In this document: positions 31,085 through 42,882 of the stretch, one piece after another
Numbering within the stretch: position 1 is the first letter of the stretch
How the letters are laid out: every line of letters begins with the position of its first letter
Source of the DNA: Chondrus crispus
Lineage: Eukaryota > Rhodophyta > Florideophyceae > Gigartinales > Gigartinaceae
Length of the DNA: 64,000 nucleotides
Direction of reading: 5' to 3'
Assembly (NCBI RefSeq): GCF_000350225.1
Contig: NW_005178991.1
Coordinates: forward strand, 175,799-239,798
Made by a program: the position numbers and the translations under genes
The notes under the pieces: generated by a model
The model's database searches: none
Told to the model about the DNA's origin: nothing
Seen by the model: only the letters and a program-made list of their open reading frames with translations

Positions 31085-34000
31085 ATGGCTCAGGCAGGCC
31101 GATTCCCTTCTGACGAAGGAAAACTCATCGGAAAACTACTCATCTTGCTACCAAACGGAAACAATTACCACATATGGTACCAAACAATCCAAGACATCTT
31201 CGTAATCAACAACATGGAGAACATCCTAAACCCTCATGCCTCACCGCCAGCACCAGGAGATCCACTCTACATCAATCACCGCCGCAACTCCGCCTACCTC
31301 CGCATGGCGATAGTGAGCAGTCTCCCACAAGAACTCTCTTCCGCTATCGAATTGGAGCTCAACACCTCCCCACTGCAGCTCACCGAAGCAATCAAGAACC
31401 ACTTCACGGAGTCCACGTCTATCGCTCACACGATCCTCCGCCAGGAAGGGCAAAGAACAAAATTGGCCATGACCGACTCCCTCGAAACTTACCTCCAAAC
31501 ACACAGAAATATACGCCTACGAATGCGTCTGGCAGACTACCCCCGCATTCAAGAGGACGAATCAACCACTATCGATTTCATGATCCAAGGACTGGACATG
31601 CACGAAACTTTCAAACACTTCCACGACAGGTGGATCGAAACCGACACAATGCCAACCACAATAAAAAACCTCGATCGCCGTCTCAACTCTGTACAAGCCC
31701 GTGTCACAGAAAAAGACATCACAACCGCCACAACGCCACAAGGAATCCAGAGTACACCAACATCCCCAAAACCACCAGCACAAAACGACGAAACACGTCG
31801 TTACCTCGGGCGAGGACGTGGGCGAGGACGTGCCCAACTCCCGTGGCCCCGCCCATGGACCCTGCACCCGCCCGCATACACACAACCACCCTTCTACGGT
31901 TACGTCCCCCCACAGTACCCCACACCATGGGTTCCTCACACCACGGCCCAACCTCGCGGTACCCCTCGTCTCAAGCCCCGCCGACCCAAGCGCAACCCCC
32001 CGCATACCAACATGATCACAGACGACGACCCAACAACCCTGCCCCAAGACACCATGGAACCAATACCCACTCACGGAAACGATGACTGTCATGGTACGAA
32101 ATTCGCACTGGACTCTGGCGCCTACCCGATGCACATTACCCGCCCCTCATCCAACATGCGCCCGCTTCGAAAAGTCCTGCGAACTAAAACGGCCACATCC
32201 ATTACCCCACCAGCCACGCATTCTGGTACACTGCAGATACCGACGACCTTCAATAAGAAAATCTCCGTTCCAGCCATCGCAAACCCCACAATCAAGACCA
32301 ATCTCGTCTCCGTACATGATATCGCCCACCAGTGGGGCACCGTAGTTTTCACGCCCCACCATGCCACAGTCATCAACACCAAAACAAGCCCCCACCACAC
32401 TGTCGCCACGGCTACGTTCTCCAAAGGCCTGTACTTCATCAACACCCCCAACCCTACTCTACAGGCAAAAGCAGCGCGCAAAATAACTACAACACCAAGA
32501 CCCACCGCCAGCGACACCTCCCCGAGAAAGACACCCTCCGGTCCCTCCCGACCCACACTAGGCATCATAAAGCGCACACCTTACGCCTCCCCGACCCCAC
32601 TCTCGCGCAGGGAAACACCCATCCGCTTTCAACACAACCCCGCTGTACCCCTACCCCACCTCCCCCACCCCCAAGTCGAACGCGACTTCTACCACTACCA
32701 CATGATATTCAACCACATACGACCAGCCACACTACAGACAATGGCCAAACGCGGCCTCCTACACAACCGCCCCCTCCCTTACCAAGAGACCCTCCAGATT
32801 CACATGCCCCAGCTGTGCCGCAGCCAAGCTACAGCCCGCTCCCCACAAACCCGCATCGCACTCATACGGCACAGGAGAGGCCTACAGCAGCGGCGTCTGC
32901 GGCCCGATCAACCCAGTCTCTCGCCAAGGCCACAAATAAATCCTCACCCTCATAGGCATGAACTCCCGCTACCTGATCGTCGATTTCCTACCCACCCGCC
33001 AAGCAACACCACATCGCCTCAACCACATCCTCGGCCTACTCAAGCGGCACCGCGGCGACACACCCAAGCTCCTCTATACAGACAACGCCCGTGAATATGC
33101 CTCCACTACGGCAGCCAGGATCTTCCGCCAACACGACACTCGGCACACAACCCACAGTCCCGTACACGCCACAAGAAAACAGTATCGCCGAAAGAATCAA
33201 TGCCACAATCATGAACGCCGCGAGAGCAGCCCTGCACCACAGACAATTGCCGGCGTCTCACTGGGAAGATGCCGTACGTGACGAGGCATTCAAGTACAAT
33301 AATATAATGCACCACGGAACAGGCCAGACGCCCACCACAATCTGGAATAACCATGTCCCACAAGTGACCCAATTGCTTGTCTTCGGACAGCTCGGCAGCA
33401 CACCAGTGCTCGCGAACCGGAACCAAATATCCAAACTAGAATCCAGAGCCAACACGATCCGCTACTTGTACGCGTCAGACGCAGCACACATTTTCGTCCT
33501 CGAGACGAAAACCAGAAGAACAAAACGCATCCGCGCTATTAACCTCAGACCATATCACCGCCCACCAGACCCCACCGCGCACAGCACGGCAGCATTTAAG
33601 GCTTTCTCACCCCACCCCACGCCGGTCGAGATCACATCCACCACCCTTGCCCCGCTACACCACGGCCAATCGAAGCGATACCCAGATGCTCGAGAGTGGG
33701 AAATTGCCCACAACTCCGAACTCGACACCATCGACAAAAACAACGTGATCACATGGCTCCCCGACAACAAGATCCCACGAACAGCCCAATTGATCCCCCT
33801 TACAATGGGATACCGATGTAAACGCGACAGCCAGAGACAAATAGTGAAACGGAAAGCTCGCTGTGCAATAAGCGGCGAAAAAATGATCTCATACATACAG
33901 TATGACCCGAAGCAAACCACAACATACATGGCCGATAAAACCACCGTCAGGCTCTTGTTCGCCATCGCGGCATCTCATCGGCTAGAGGTCGAACACATAG

Positions 34001-35260
34001 ACATCGAATCGGAATATCTGCACGAAAGTTCACCCACAATGGAAAAGAAGCCGTATACGTCAGGCAGCACCCGCGGTTCGACGGAACCCTCAAACATCCC
34101 TGCCAAGCAGGGAACCTCGCCAAGAACCTTTACGGGACACCGCCCGCCGGAAACATCTACCTCACCGCTGTATTTGCAGTTCTAAAAAAACACAACTTCA
34201 CCCAATCCGAGACCAACCCGTGCTTGTTCCACCTCTCTACCACGGACCAGACGGTCTTCGTCGGAATCAGTACGGACAACTTCACTATTGCTGCAAACCA
34301 CAAACGCCTCCTCGAAAAATTTGCCAGCATACTGGCGGCCACGTACAAGATCAAACGCCTGGGCGCACACAAATCCTTCCAAGGATAGACAGTACAGCGA
34401 TTTGAAAAAGGCGACATCCACGTATCGCAACCCAAAGCCATCAACTGTATCGTACAAAAGGCAGACAAGGCAACTTGCAACGGCAAACTAACCCCATACA
34501 ACGATGGCCTAAGGCTCCACGGACCACGTGAATCGGACACCAGCACCCCGCAACACACAAAGCAATTCCAGGAACTTCTTGGAGACATCCGATACATCGC
34601 CGATTCCACAAGGCCTGACATCTACTTCCTAGCCAACCGCCTCTCCATCGCATCAAAAACCCGACTGAAAGACACTGGAACGCTCTGAAACGTCTCATCC
34701 GGTACCTAAAACACACACCAAACCACGGCCTTCTTTTCAAAGCAGGACCCTACTAACTCTCCCGGCAACCTTCCGACCATCCCCCACCTAACATTCTCCA
34801 CTCATACACCGACGACGACTTCGCAGCAGATGTCAAAGATCGCAAATCAAAATCGGGCATGATACACACATACAACGGCACCCTCATATGTTGGAGATCC
34901 ATGAAACAGTCCATAACAGAGCTATCCATCTGCGAGGCGGAATACATTCCTGCAACCTCCACCGCACAGCAGACCACATGGACACGAGGAATCCTCCAAG
35001 ACATCTCCATGAATCCCAAACAGGCCACCCACTCTTCATAGAAAACCAGGAGGCAATACGCATCGCAACAACACAGGACCAACCAAACGGCGGAAATTCA
35101 TCGACCTCCGCCACCATTATCTCACGCATCTCACACGAGCTAACCAAATCCGCATTTCCCCAATCCCCAGCCCTGACATGCTCGCCGACATCCTAACGAA
35201 ACACCTGAAACGCCTCGCATTCACAAACCTATCACGAAAACTACAAATCACAAACCACCC
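31085..35260 (+). pseudogene. Copia-B Gag-Pol, multiply broken
   Basis: From ATG 31085 (MAQAGRFP) the frame of 30977-33094 encodes Gag with an RG-rich tract (RGRGRGRAQ) in place of a zinc knuckle, then protease with FALDSGAYPMHIT, then the integrase finger His residues (HYHMIFNH). It shifts frame near 32800. The first integrase Asp is Gly (SGVCGP; relatives SDICGP), and a taa follows in frame. The second Asp (YTDNAREY) and the Glu (QENSIAER) remain. RT begins in the frame of 33091-34185, shifts near 34050, and has TDNF where Copia-C has MDDF, so the second active-site Asp is lost. RNase H is full of stops and ends at MLADILTKHL (about 35178). Confidence 0.92.
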
Positions 35261-35295
35261 CCCGCACCCATCAAACCAGCGGATTGCGCCTCAGC

Positions 35296-35306
35296 GACGG
35301 GGGGAG
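35296..35306 (+). other. Copia-B polypurine tract
   Basis: GACGGGGGGAG directly precedes the 3' LTR. Copia-C has the identical 11 bases before its 3' LTR. Confidence 0.85.
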
Positions 35307-35511
35307 TGTCATGATAGCCATAACTCAGTAGTGTCACTTCGGCGCTCCCGCTCACCTAACGCCACAGCCATTGTCATGATAGCCATAGTCAGCCATACGT
35401 GTCCAGGTAACACACGCACATACGCCGCTCGTTACGCGACGGCGGCGTCTGCCTCTCAGGGCGATCCGGCTTCGAGCGGACAATAAACAAGGTATCGTTC
35501 CTTGCACCACA
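35307..35511 (+). repeat. Copia-B 3' LTR
   Basis: 205 bp, from TGTCATGATA to GCACCACA (TG...CA). The opening word TGTCATGATAGCCATA recurs at about 35373, an internal duplication of the LTR start that Copia-C also shows. AATAAA at 35482-35487 could be the poly(A) signal. Confidence 0.88.
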
Positions 35512-36431
35512 GTCTTAGTTACAGAAATAGAGATACTTACGCAAGCTCAGGATTTCAATCATTACTCATGCTAGGGATATACTGTGCCTTAAGGCAAATA
35601 TTGTGAAAAGTTGGAAGCAGAAAATCTTGAGAAGCAAGGCTGTTTTTCATGACACCCATTTAGTCCAGTACCGTATCATACGGGGGAATCTATATTTTTG
35701 ATATCATGGGGACGGACGTCAAGGAATTACACTTGTGTAGGACGGGATAGGACCGAGCCATGATGGCATACGGGAGATAGTTGCTGGTGCGACGCTTGAC
35801 AGAGTAGCGTAGCTCACGTGCTCAGCGAGGCGGGTCTTGGCTATGCCAATGGTGTTGTCGGTGTGGGTAGCAATCTTTGCGCAATGGCCTCGAGCACGGC
35901 TGTTGTGCGAGCGCTCAAGACGCGCACGGTGTCGAAGGTCAGCGGCACGAAGTGCCAAGCAAGGACAGGATGCGGGACAATGGACTGCAAGTGTAACGCA
36001 GAGCGTAGAATGTACTCGTGCGCACGTAGTTCGCTGTTGTGTGCCACATCGGCAGCACCTGTAACGGACCGGGCAGCAGGTATGAGAGGGGCAGTCCTCT
36101 GCGTGTATATATAAAGAAACGATGAAGTCATTAGAATAATCGTTGCATTTGCAAAGGGGCTTTTGTAAGATTAGATTGTGTGGCGTACTTGTATCAGCAG
36201 CCTTGCTGTGATGGAAACTGGGCTCCATCTGCCCGTTTCTGTCACAGCAAGGCGTGGTGAGTTCGGGTTGATCGTCATCCCTGTAGTGTCCAGACGTGCA
36301 TATTGACTTTGTCTCCATAAAACGTTGGAGATATCATTAACAACTCAGCCTGAATTGACGAAGTGCTGCATCGCGTTTGCTCATGCTGTATCTGAGGGGT
36401 ATGACCGTTGTGGAGGATGATATTGCTGACG
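35512..36431. other. Mostly gene-free; one doubtful ORF
   Basis: A 199-codon Cys/Ser/Thr-rich frame with an ATG lies on the minus strand at 36318-35719. The opposite strand is also open over part of it, and nothing in it is recognisable. I would not call it a gene on this evidence. Confidence 0.4.
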
Positions 36432-36797
36432 GAGGCCGCTTCATGAGAATTCATATTTTCGGGTCCTTTTCACGGTGGTCAAAATGCGGTTTTCACCGTG
36501 ACGATCTCGACCACGGTGAAAACGGCTGTTGGTAAGATTTTCCGGACGTTTAGCATCAAAACCCTATTTTCACGTTTTAAATTTCGTTGTACATGTGTCG
36601 TCGCTGTCGGCAGTAGTTTCTGTCATATCGAAATGTTGCGCATTGCTGTTCCCAATCTTCAAATCTTCGAAAATATTACTGCTAGCCGTGACTTTGAGGA
36701 CCAGTTATTTCTACCGTGGCCAATTTGTCACGGTGGAAAACACCATCGGCACGGTGCAAATGACCCCCAGAAAACAGAATTCTCATGAAGCGGCCTC
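36432..36797. mobile_element. 366-bp inverted-repeat element (MITE-like)
   Basis: Perfect 21-bp terminal inverted repeats at 36432-36452 and 36777-36797 (GAGGCCGCTTCATGAG...). Next to both ends are copies of CACGGTG/CACCGTG (for example 36471, 36493, 36514, 36731 and 36751). Two of them form a 12-bp hairpin around 36490-36520. No transposase and no clear target duplication were seen, so the superfamily is open. Confidence 0.75.
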
Positions 36798-37762
36798 GCC
36801 ACATACTGTGCGAGTACTGTGCGAGTAGTGCACTGCATTATTACTGCATTGTCACTGTCTTCCCAATTGGCGCGCGATACTCTCAACCATGGAAAGAGAA
36901 GACGAACACTTCCGGGGGCAGGCAAAGGCTGACACCCTTGGATGCTGAGAGCAGTGCTTTTCTTACATGGACTGTTATGGCACTACTATTATGACGATGA
37001 CATGTAAGCGACAGGAAGTCTTGTGCGCAGGATACGGCAGATGGTCGCGATTAAATTTCGAGCGAGTGACGCGGGGGAACGTGCCTATTCGTCAAACACC
37101 TGTTTAGCCTGCTCGCCACGTGCTGTATGAAGCATCTTTGTTTCGGAAGGTGTTCGTGCTCACGCTAACAAGTTACTCCCACCCTCGGCTTGAACCTTTT
37201 CCGCTTGCATTATGATACGCTTGGGGCCCATTTGCCCGTGCCCTATTGGCCATTAGCGATGTTTCCAGACGGAACACTTTACAGAGACAATGCTCACATA
37301 GCCAGGTCAAGAGCCACCGCCAACTGCGCATGAGCAGACGCCATCTCGCCCCGAGGCTGTATTGTTGTTCTCGCGCATACGTCATCCTATGTCGCGGACG
37401 TAACACATCCACAAGTGGTCCGTTCCCCAATCCGCAGTTTTACAGAACAATCGCTTTTTTAAAACCGATTGTTAACATGTATTCAAGTACTCTGTGTTCA
37501 TGCTGTTCATACAGCTTCTTTCTTGTAGTGTGGTGACAAAGGTCCAGCAGGGCGATGTGCTGCAATGATGAAATGGTGCGGTAGCGTGGTGAGCGTGCCT
37601 TGACAATAGTGTCCACCCCTTAGTGCAGCTCGGTGACGCATTCTGTTTCAACGAAAAAGCTCTCTGCTCCATCTCTTGCTCACCGGCACGCATGCTCACG
37701 TCACCTGATATACATCGCAACCGCCGAGCATGGAAAACCAGTTTTGCGTTCGAAGACACTTC
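36798..37762. other. Gene-free interval
   Basis: Nothing supportable: short overlapping frames only, no repeats that I could see. Confidence 0.4.
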
Positions 37763-37765
37763 TTA

Positions 37766-38162
37766 GAGCAAGGCAACCAGTGCGCTAATTTATAGCGCAC
37801 ATTTTTAGCCATGCAGCGCTCTAAAGAGTGCGCAACACAACAAGTGCGTCGCCATATGTGACGGCCCGCAAGGGGCCGAGTATTAATTTTTCCCAAGTTT
37901 TTCGCCAAGACAAGGGGTCTGAAGCACGGCACATATAGCACTCGAAAGATGATTGGTTATAGTGATTATGTGATTATGAAATATCGATGAATTCTGAGTG
38001 ATCGCGTGCTATTTCCATTTCTATCCTGCGCCAGGAAAGAAACGAATATAGAGATAGGTGCTTCCAGATAGCAACCGAAAAAAGCGATTAGCGCACCAGT
38101 TGACATGCCAACAGAGGAAAATCTTTAAAAATTCGAAATTTAACGCACTAGTTGCCTTGCTC
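37766..38162. mobile_element. 397-bp Harbinger-type MITE
   Basis: Terminal inverted repeats GAGCAAGGCAACCAGTGCG (left) and its complement with one change (right, 38144-38162). TTA flanks both sides (37763-37765 and 38163-38165), the PIF/Harbinger target duplication. No coding capacity. Right-end sequences of the same family recur just before 40374 and 40610. Confidence 0.8.
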
Positions 38163-38214
38163 TTAGGGAGGACAAAGTAAATGATTGACACCAGTCAAAC
38201 CGCCGCGCCTCTTA

Positions 38215-39187
38215 GAGCAACCCCACCGCGTCGATTCTATTGCCGGATAGAAATGAAACGTGTACGCTGACTATTCGCCGGTTGCACGAATAGATCTTTG
38301 TGGCGAATCGTCAATCTATCCGTGTGGATTCTATTCACACGGATAGATTGACGATTCGATATAGATTGATGGGGCGCGTCAACCCCAGCGCATATTTGCA
38401 ACTCTATCGCTGAATGCTCGTGCGGACAGCGGCGAGACGTCACACATCGTCTGCGAAGAGGCGATCGTTCATCGAGACGCCCACCCCTCGCCGTGAATCC
38501 CGCACGGCTGCATGTCTGTCTTCCGCAGCTTGTGCCCTCTGTCCCTGTTCGCTGCGCGCCCTCCCTCCGGTACTGTCCAACTACGCGCTCCCACACGGCA
38601 TCATCGCCAATGAACCCGATAGAAGTCCTCAGAACCGTCCTTCAGTACACAGACGACAGCCATGGGGATGATGAAATCATTGTCGCGAGCATGCACGGGT
38701 CACGCGTCGCCGAAGTGCATGCTGCAGCGACGAAGCAGCGCGGAGGTTCTCGGTTGGGACGGCATGATCGAGTTCGCGCGCTTCGCTATTCGTAGTATAC
38801 TGTGACAGGTGGTTGTTGATGATGTGCCTCTCCCACGCTACTAGAGGACATGAAAGGCTGATTTATGAGTACCATAGCCGCGTGCCATGGTGTTGGCGCA
38901 CTATTGCATGCCTGAATGAAGCGCGCGACACGCCTGCCGAGGAGTTTCGGCTCGCCTTCTCGCAAGTAGGAGGCACATTTGGCTGGAATTTGGTAGACAC
39001 GCTTGGCACGTGTCATTCTATCGGGGAATCTATTCATCGGATGGAACGTTTTTGGAATCTATCGGCGCTCGGATAGATTCCGAAATGGTTCTATTCGATT
39101 TCGGAAAGCGATAGAATTGCGCGGTGGGGTTGAAAATCGTGAGCAGAAATTCTATTGATCAAATAGATGTGCGCGGTGGGGTTGCTC
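38215..39187. mobile_element. 973-bp PIF/Harbinger element, non-autonomous
   Basis: Perfect 16-bp terminal inverted repeats GAGCAACCCCACCGCG with TTA duplications (38212-38214 and 39188-39190). The target reads CTCTTAGAG, fitting the CWCTTAGWG preference described for maize PIF. The interrupted repeat is present uninterrupted at 40400-40440, which gives the empty site. Inside, a perfect 23-bp palindrome (38304-38326 with 38336-38358) and many ATAGAAT/ATTCTAT words may be transposase sites. A partial copy of the right terminus lies at 39120-39132. Confidence 0.88.
38611..39030 (+). pseudogene. Possible remnant of Harbinger transposase N-terminus
   Basis: Frames here read KQRGGSRLGRHDRV, then after a break ATRGHERLIYEYHSRVP. 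This recalls the GGSxxGR...GHxRL..DYF start of Harbinger nuclease-type transposases. The catalytic DDE part is absent and the frame is broken. The assignment rests on short motifs and the surrounding Harbinger termini. Confidence 0.4.
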
Positions 39188-39190
39188 TTA

Positions 39191-39340
39191 GAGGGGACAT
39201 AATGCTTGACACAAGTCAAACGCCACGCCTCGCGGAAACTGGCCCCTCCTACGATTAATGGAACCTTGCATTGTTGTGAGGGAAGCCCCCGTCAAGAAAC
39301 AAGCTCCAACTAATGTGTTTACCCCAGGGAGAATTGAAGA
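39191..39340. repeat. ~235-bp repeat, copy 1 (split by the Harbinger element)
   Basis: 38163-38214 plus 39191-39340 together equal the unit seen intact at 40374-40553 and 40610-40795 (starting CTCTTAGG, ending TTTACCCCAG). The unit itself contains two ~50-bp sub-repeats, each beginning CTCTTAG and containing CTTGACAC.AGTCAAA. Confidence 0.85.
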
Positions 39341-40326
39341 GGACCGCTTTTTACAAGCTTCTACCTTTCTATCTTTCGCGTTTGCTTCAGCGGCATCTGT
39401 GGCAGATCCTGTCGCGCTTTGATCCATTGATGGACTCTGCGCATATGAAGCGATAGGGGTGTCCATGACGCATATCGATACGACCCGTGCAGTCTTGAGA
39501 CTTTTGTTGAAGGCCATCACGACTCTCAAGGTGGCCCTCACGGCTTGGCTCCGTCTGTCTCTCTGACATGTCTTCTCGGCGTGTCTGCCCCTGTTCGTCT
39601 CCTGCCTGCTCAATGAGCCGCAAAACACGCTTGCCGAGGCCAGCGCTTCCTTCGTGATCTCCCATACGCGTGAGAGGTTTCCTCACGCCAAGGGCATTTG
39701 TAATTTTAAAAGAATGATCCCCCTTATAAGAATAAGGACGGGAGAAAGGCTCAGTATTCTTATAAAACGGCAAAGCGGCAACAGTGCCTCCTACGATATA
39801 GATTAATGTATACAGTAGTATAGAATATATATAAAGCGGCAACAGTGCCTCCTACGATATAGAATACTGTATACAGTAGTATAGAATATATATAAAGCGG
39901 CAACAGTGCCTCCTACGATATACTATACTGTGAGCCCAAATCGTGTAGCGTGGACGAGTCGTTTTTAATGACGATGGAGATGATAATGGTGATGGTGATG
40001 GGGAAGTTGGGTTGCATGAGGCACGCACTAATAAGAGTGGAAGCTAGTAGCAAGAGTACTGTAAATACAAGTGTAAACAGCAGCAGATATGAGGCTTGGC
40101 CTCACATATACAGTATAGAATACAGTACAGTATATATAAAGCGGCAACAATGCCTCCTACGATATACTATACAGTAATCTCTCTTTGTAAGAATCAGGAC
40201 AGGAAAGGACATTATTATTCATGTAAAGAGAATATTCCTATGACGGCAGTTATGATGCTTGTCCAGCAAGGTTACTGGCCCCTGAAAAGAAGGAATCAAT
40301 TCTCGTTTGCTTCTGCGTTTGCACTT
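39341..40326. other. Gene-free interval with a 65-bp tandem repeat
   Basis: From about 39773 to 39930 a unit of about 65 bp (AAAGCGGCAACAGTGCCTCC, then an AT-rich tract with TATACAGTA) occurs 2.4 times. A further copy is at 40135-40170. No gene is visible. Confidence 0.7.
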
Positions 40327-40800
40327 TAAAATTTCGAAATTTAACGCACTGGTTGCCTTGCTCTTAGGGAGGACAGAGTAAATGCTTGACACCAGTCAAA
40401 CCGCCGCGCCTCTTAGAGAGGACATAATGCTTGACACAAGTCAAACGCCACGCCTCGCGGAAACTGGCCACTCCTACGACTAATGGAGCCTTGCGTTGTT
40501 GTGAGGGAAGCCCCCGTCAAGAAGCAAGCTCCAACTAATGTGTTTACCCCAGAATGATTTCGACTTTAAATTTTCGAAATTTAACGCACTGGTTGCCTTG
40601 CTCTTAGGGAGGACAAAGTAAATGCTTGAAACCAGTCAAACCGCCGCGCCTCTTAGAGGGGACATAATGCTTGACACAAGTCAAACGCCACGCCTCGCGG
40701 AAACTGGCCACTCCTACGACTAATGGAACCTTGCGTTGTTGTGAGGGAAGCCCCCGTCAAGAAGCAAGCTCCAACTAATGTGTTTACCCCAGGGAGAATG
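40327..40800. repeat. ~235-bp repeat, copies 2 and 3
   Basis: Two near-identical copies (about 40327-40556 and 40565-40796), each preceded by the right end of the MITE family at 37766-38162. The last ends about 40 bp before a TATA-like sequence (40839-40846) upstream of the receptor gene. Confidence 0.85.
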
Positions 40801-40915
40801 GAGGCCATTCTTCAATCTTTCCTGAAACCTGGCACTACGTATATAGCTCTTTGGCATGCGTCATCTGGCACTACCATGGCACTTAGCAATTGAATGTGTG
40901 CGATGAAACCCTTCT

Positions 40916-42792
40916 ATGTCGAAACCGTTTTCCAAGACAATGTTTCGGAAATCCATGGCCAACACCACAGCAGTGCTCGGCCTGTTCCTCTGCGCGACTG
41001 AGGCCATGAAGCGCGATCTCGATGGGGTCAATCTTCGCTGCTGCACCGCAATGGAGAATCCAATAATCGTAAGGAACAAAGCTAAGGTAGGAACCATGTT
41101 CATTCTAATCTGCGACAGAAACGCTTGCACAGCTAACCTTCACATCTTGTGTTGCTTTCAGATTCATGGATACGACGGGCTGGCCATTCGATACCTCGAA
41201 CAGCTGCAAGAAAGGCTTGGATTTCGATGCGAGTCTCTCAAAGAGTTGAGAAACGAGGACGACGTGCAATTCAACGCTATCGTCAAAAACATAGACGAGT
41301 GCACCACAAAGCATGGCAATATTCGACAAGACCGAAAATGCCAGTGCGAAATGGCTGTCGGCGGCTGGTTTCGGAATCCTGAACGCTTCGGGCGAGTGGA
41401 TTTTCTGCCGCCGTTCGCTATCGACGGCCTGAGCATCATTGTGCACACGGATAACACTTCCTCGGCATCTGCGGGCGCCTTCTTCATCACTGCTTTCTCT
41501 ACCACTGTGTGGGTTTTCATTTTGGGGCTCGTTTGTGTGTTTACTTTTCTCAAAATGCTTGACAGGCGCTTCGTACCTCCGGATGAATCTTACCAGCCGC
41601 TGCCGAGAACATCTTCTCGGGTGCGCAGGATGAAGCACTATTTGTTGAAGAGTCGCATACCATATCGATTGCGAAAGGCACTGCAAAGCACAAGTAAGTC
41701 TTTGTCGCAAGAAGTTTGGCTCCATTCAAATTCTTTCTTTTGCTTCTGACTTAGTTTTCTATCACTTTCCTATCACTTTCCTAATTATCGCGAACCATCT
41801 CCATTAGTGAGCCGTATGGTCGGTCAAGGTGGCTACGATCCCATCGAGGGCAAGACGAGCTCGAGACAATGGGTTCTCAACCTGCTCATTGCTCTATGCA
41901 GCCTTTTCCTGATTTTGACATACGAATCGGCAATGACGTAAGTTGTTTTGTCTTCAGACACCAGCAGAGTCAAACTCTCAGCGAGGATCTCACGGAAAGA
42001 AATTAACGCCTTCCCACGTTTTTAACAGTGCGGTACTTGTACAGGACACCCTCGTTTCTGACTACCGCAATATTGAAGACCTGAAGAAGTGCCATATACC
42101 CCCGCATGAAGTGTGCGTAACAGAAGGAGGAGCCATAGAAGTGTTCTGGGATCACGCTATCGCTACAGAGTACGTCACGCCTACCTCGTTACCTCCGTGT
42201 TTCTCTCAAACAGTGGTTGCTAACAACTACATTTCCCATTCTCTTCGCCAGTTCCTGTCACAAGGGTCAAAGTCCGGTGCTGGTTTCATCGGACGAAGAA
42301 GGCGCCAAGAAGTTGTACGAGAAAAAGTGCAAATTTATGATCGGTCTCACTGCCACGGGCATGAGTCTTGCCCACGGAAAGTACTGCCAGAAGATAGTGT
42401 CATCGGGCGAGCCCTGCTTCCTGGGTGGACTGTCGTTCCTTCTTCCGCGTGGCTCCAAGTACACGGAAGTGATGAGCAACGCAACGCTGGACATGCAGCG
42501 ATCGGGGTTGCTCCCAAGGCCAGAGAATTATGTCAAGTCGATGGGGCAGTGTCCAAAGGACAGCCATCTGAGCCTGACGCTGACCAAGCTGCAGGTTTTC
42601 TTCATACTGGCTTTCGTGGCGTGCTTCGTAATCTTTTTAGAAATGGTGCTGGACCCGCAGGAGGCGGAGAGGGTGAACAAAGAAAAGAGGAAGGAAGGTG
42701 ATGATGACTCGATGACGGAAGAGGGCTCGATCGAGGGTACTTGTACTACCGTGGGTGCAGCCGTTTGTATGAATACGGATGAAAGAGGTTAG
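40916..42792 (+). CDS. Ionotropic glutamate receptor-like channel, five exons
   Basis: Exons 40916-41086, 41162-41693, 41808-41937, 42029-42169 and 42252-42792; all four introns (75-114 nt) begin GT and end AG, and splicing gives an unbroken 504-residue protein. GTATATAG at 40839-40846 is a candidate TATA box. Residues ~9-30 resemble a signal peptide. The first ligand-binding lobe follows (MENPIIV, IHGYDGLAIRYLEQLQERLG, MAVGGWFRNPERFGRVDFLP). M1 is about residues 163-187, a basic segment and VGQGGYDP stand where the pore loop lies, M3 is about 256-271 (WVLNLLIALCSLFLIL) and continues TYESAMTAVL in place of the SYTANLAAF gate. The second lobe has GGLSFLLPRGSKYTEVMSNA, and M4 is about 437-457. 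There is no large amino-terminal domain. The pore helix looks degenerate, so channel function is uncertain. Confidence 0.85.
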
Positions 42793-42882
42793 ATGAGAGG
42801 TAATTCCGTACGACGGAATGTTTTGTTGGTGGTGCTGTTTCAGAAAGGTAGTCGGGGGTGCACTGGCTGGGGTTTTCGTTGC

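Larger units (their letters stand above)
30737..35511 (+). mobile_element. Copia-B: dead Ty1/Copia element
   Basis: Contains R/U5 remnant, PBS, gag-pol in Copia order (protease, integrase, RT, RNase H), polypurine tract and a 205-bp 3' LTR. It is a relative of Copia-C with the same PBS type, the same polypurine tract and similar LTR ends. It is inactivated by several frameshifts, stops and lost catalytic residues. Confidence 0.92.

Noticed and set aside
35719-36318. 199-codon minus-strand ORF
   Set aside because: No recognisable motif and the opposite strand is also open; likely chance.
38206-39196. 9-bp target duplication (CTCTTAGAG), suggesting a Mutator-like element
   Set aside because: The target is the palindromic Harbinger preference, and the termini GAGCAACC with a TTA duplication explain the same bases. 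Not fully excluded.
39188-39842. Overlapping 146- and 151-codon minus-strand frames
   Set aside because: They read through the dispersed ~235-bp repeat and tandem AT-rich units; not supported as genes.
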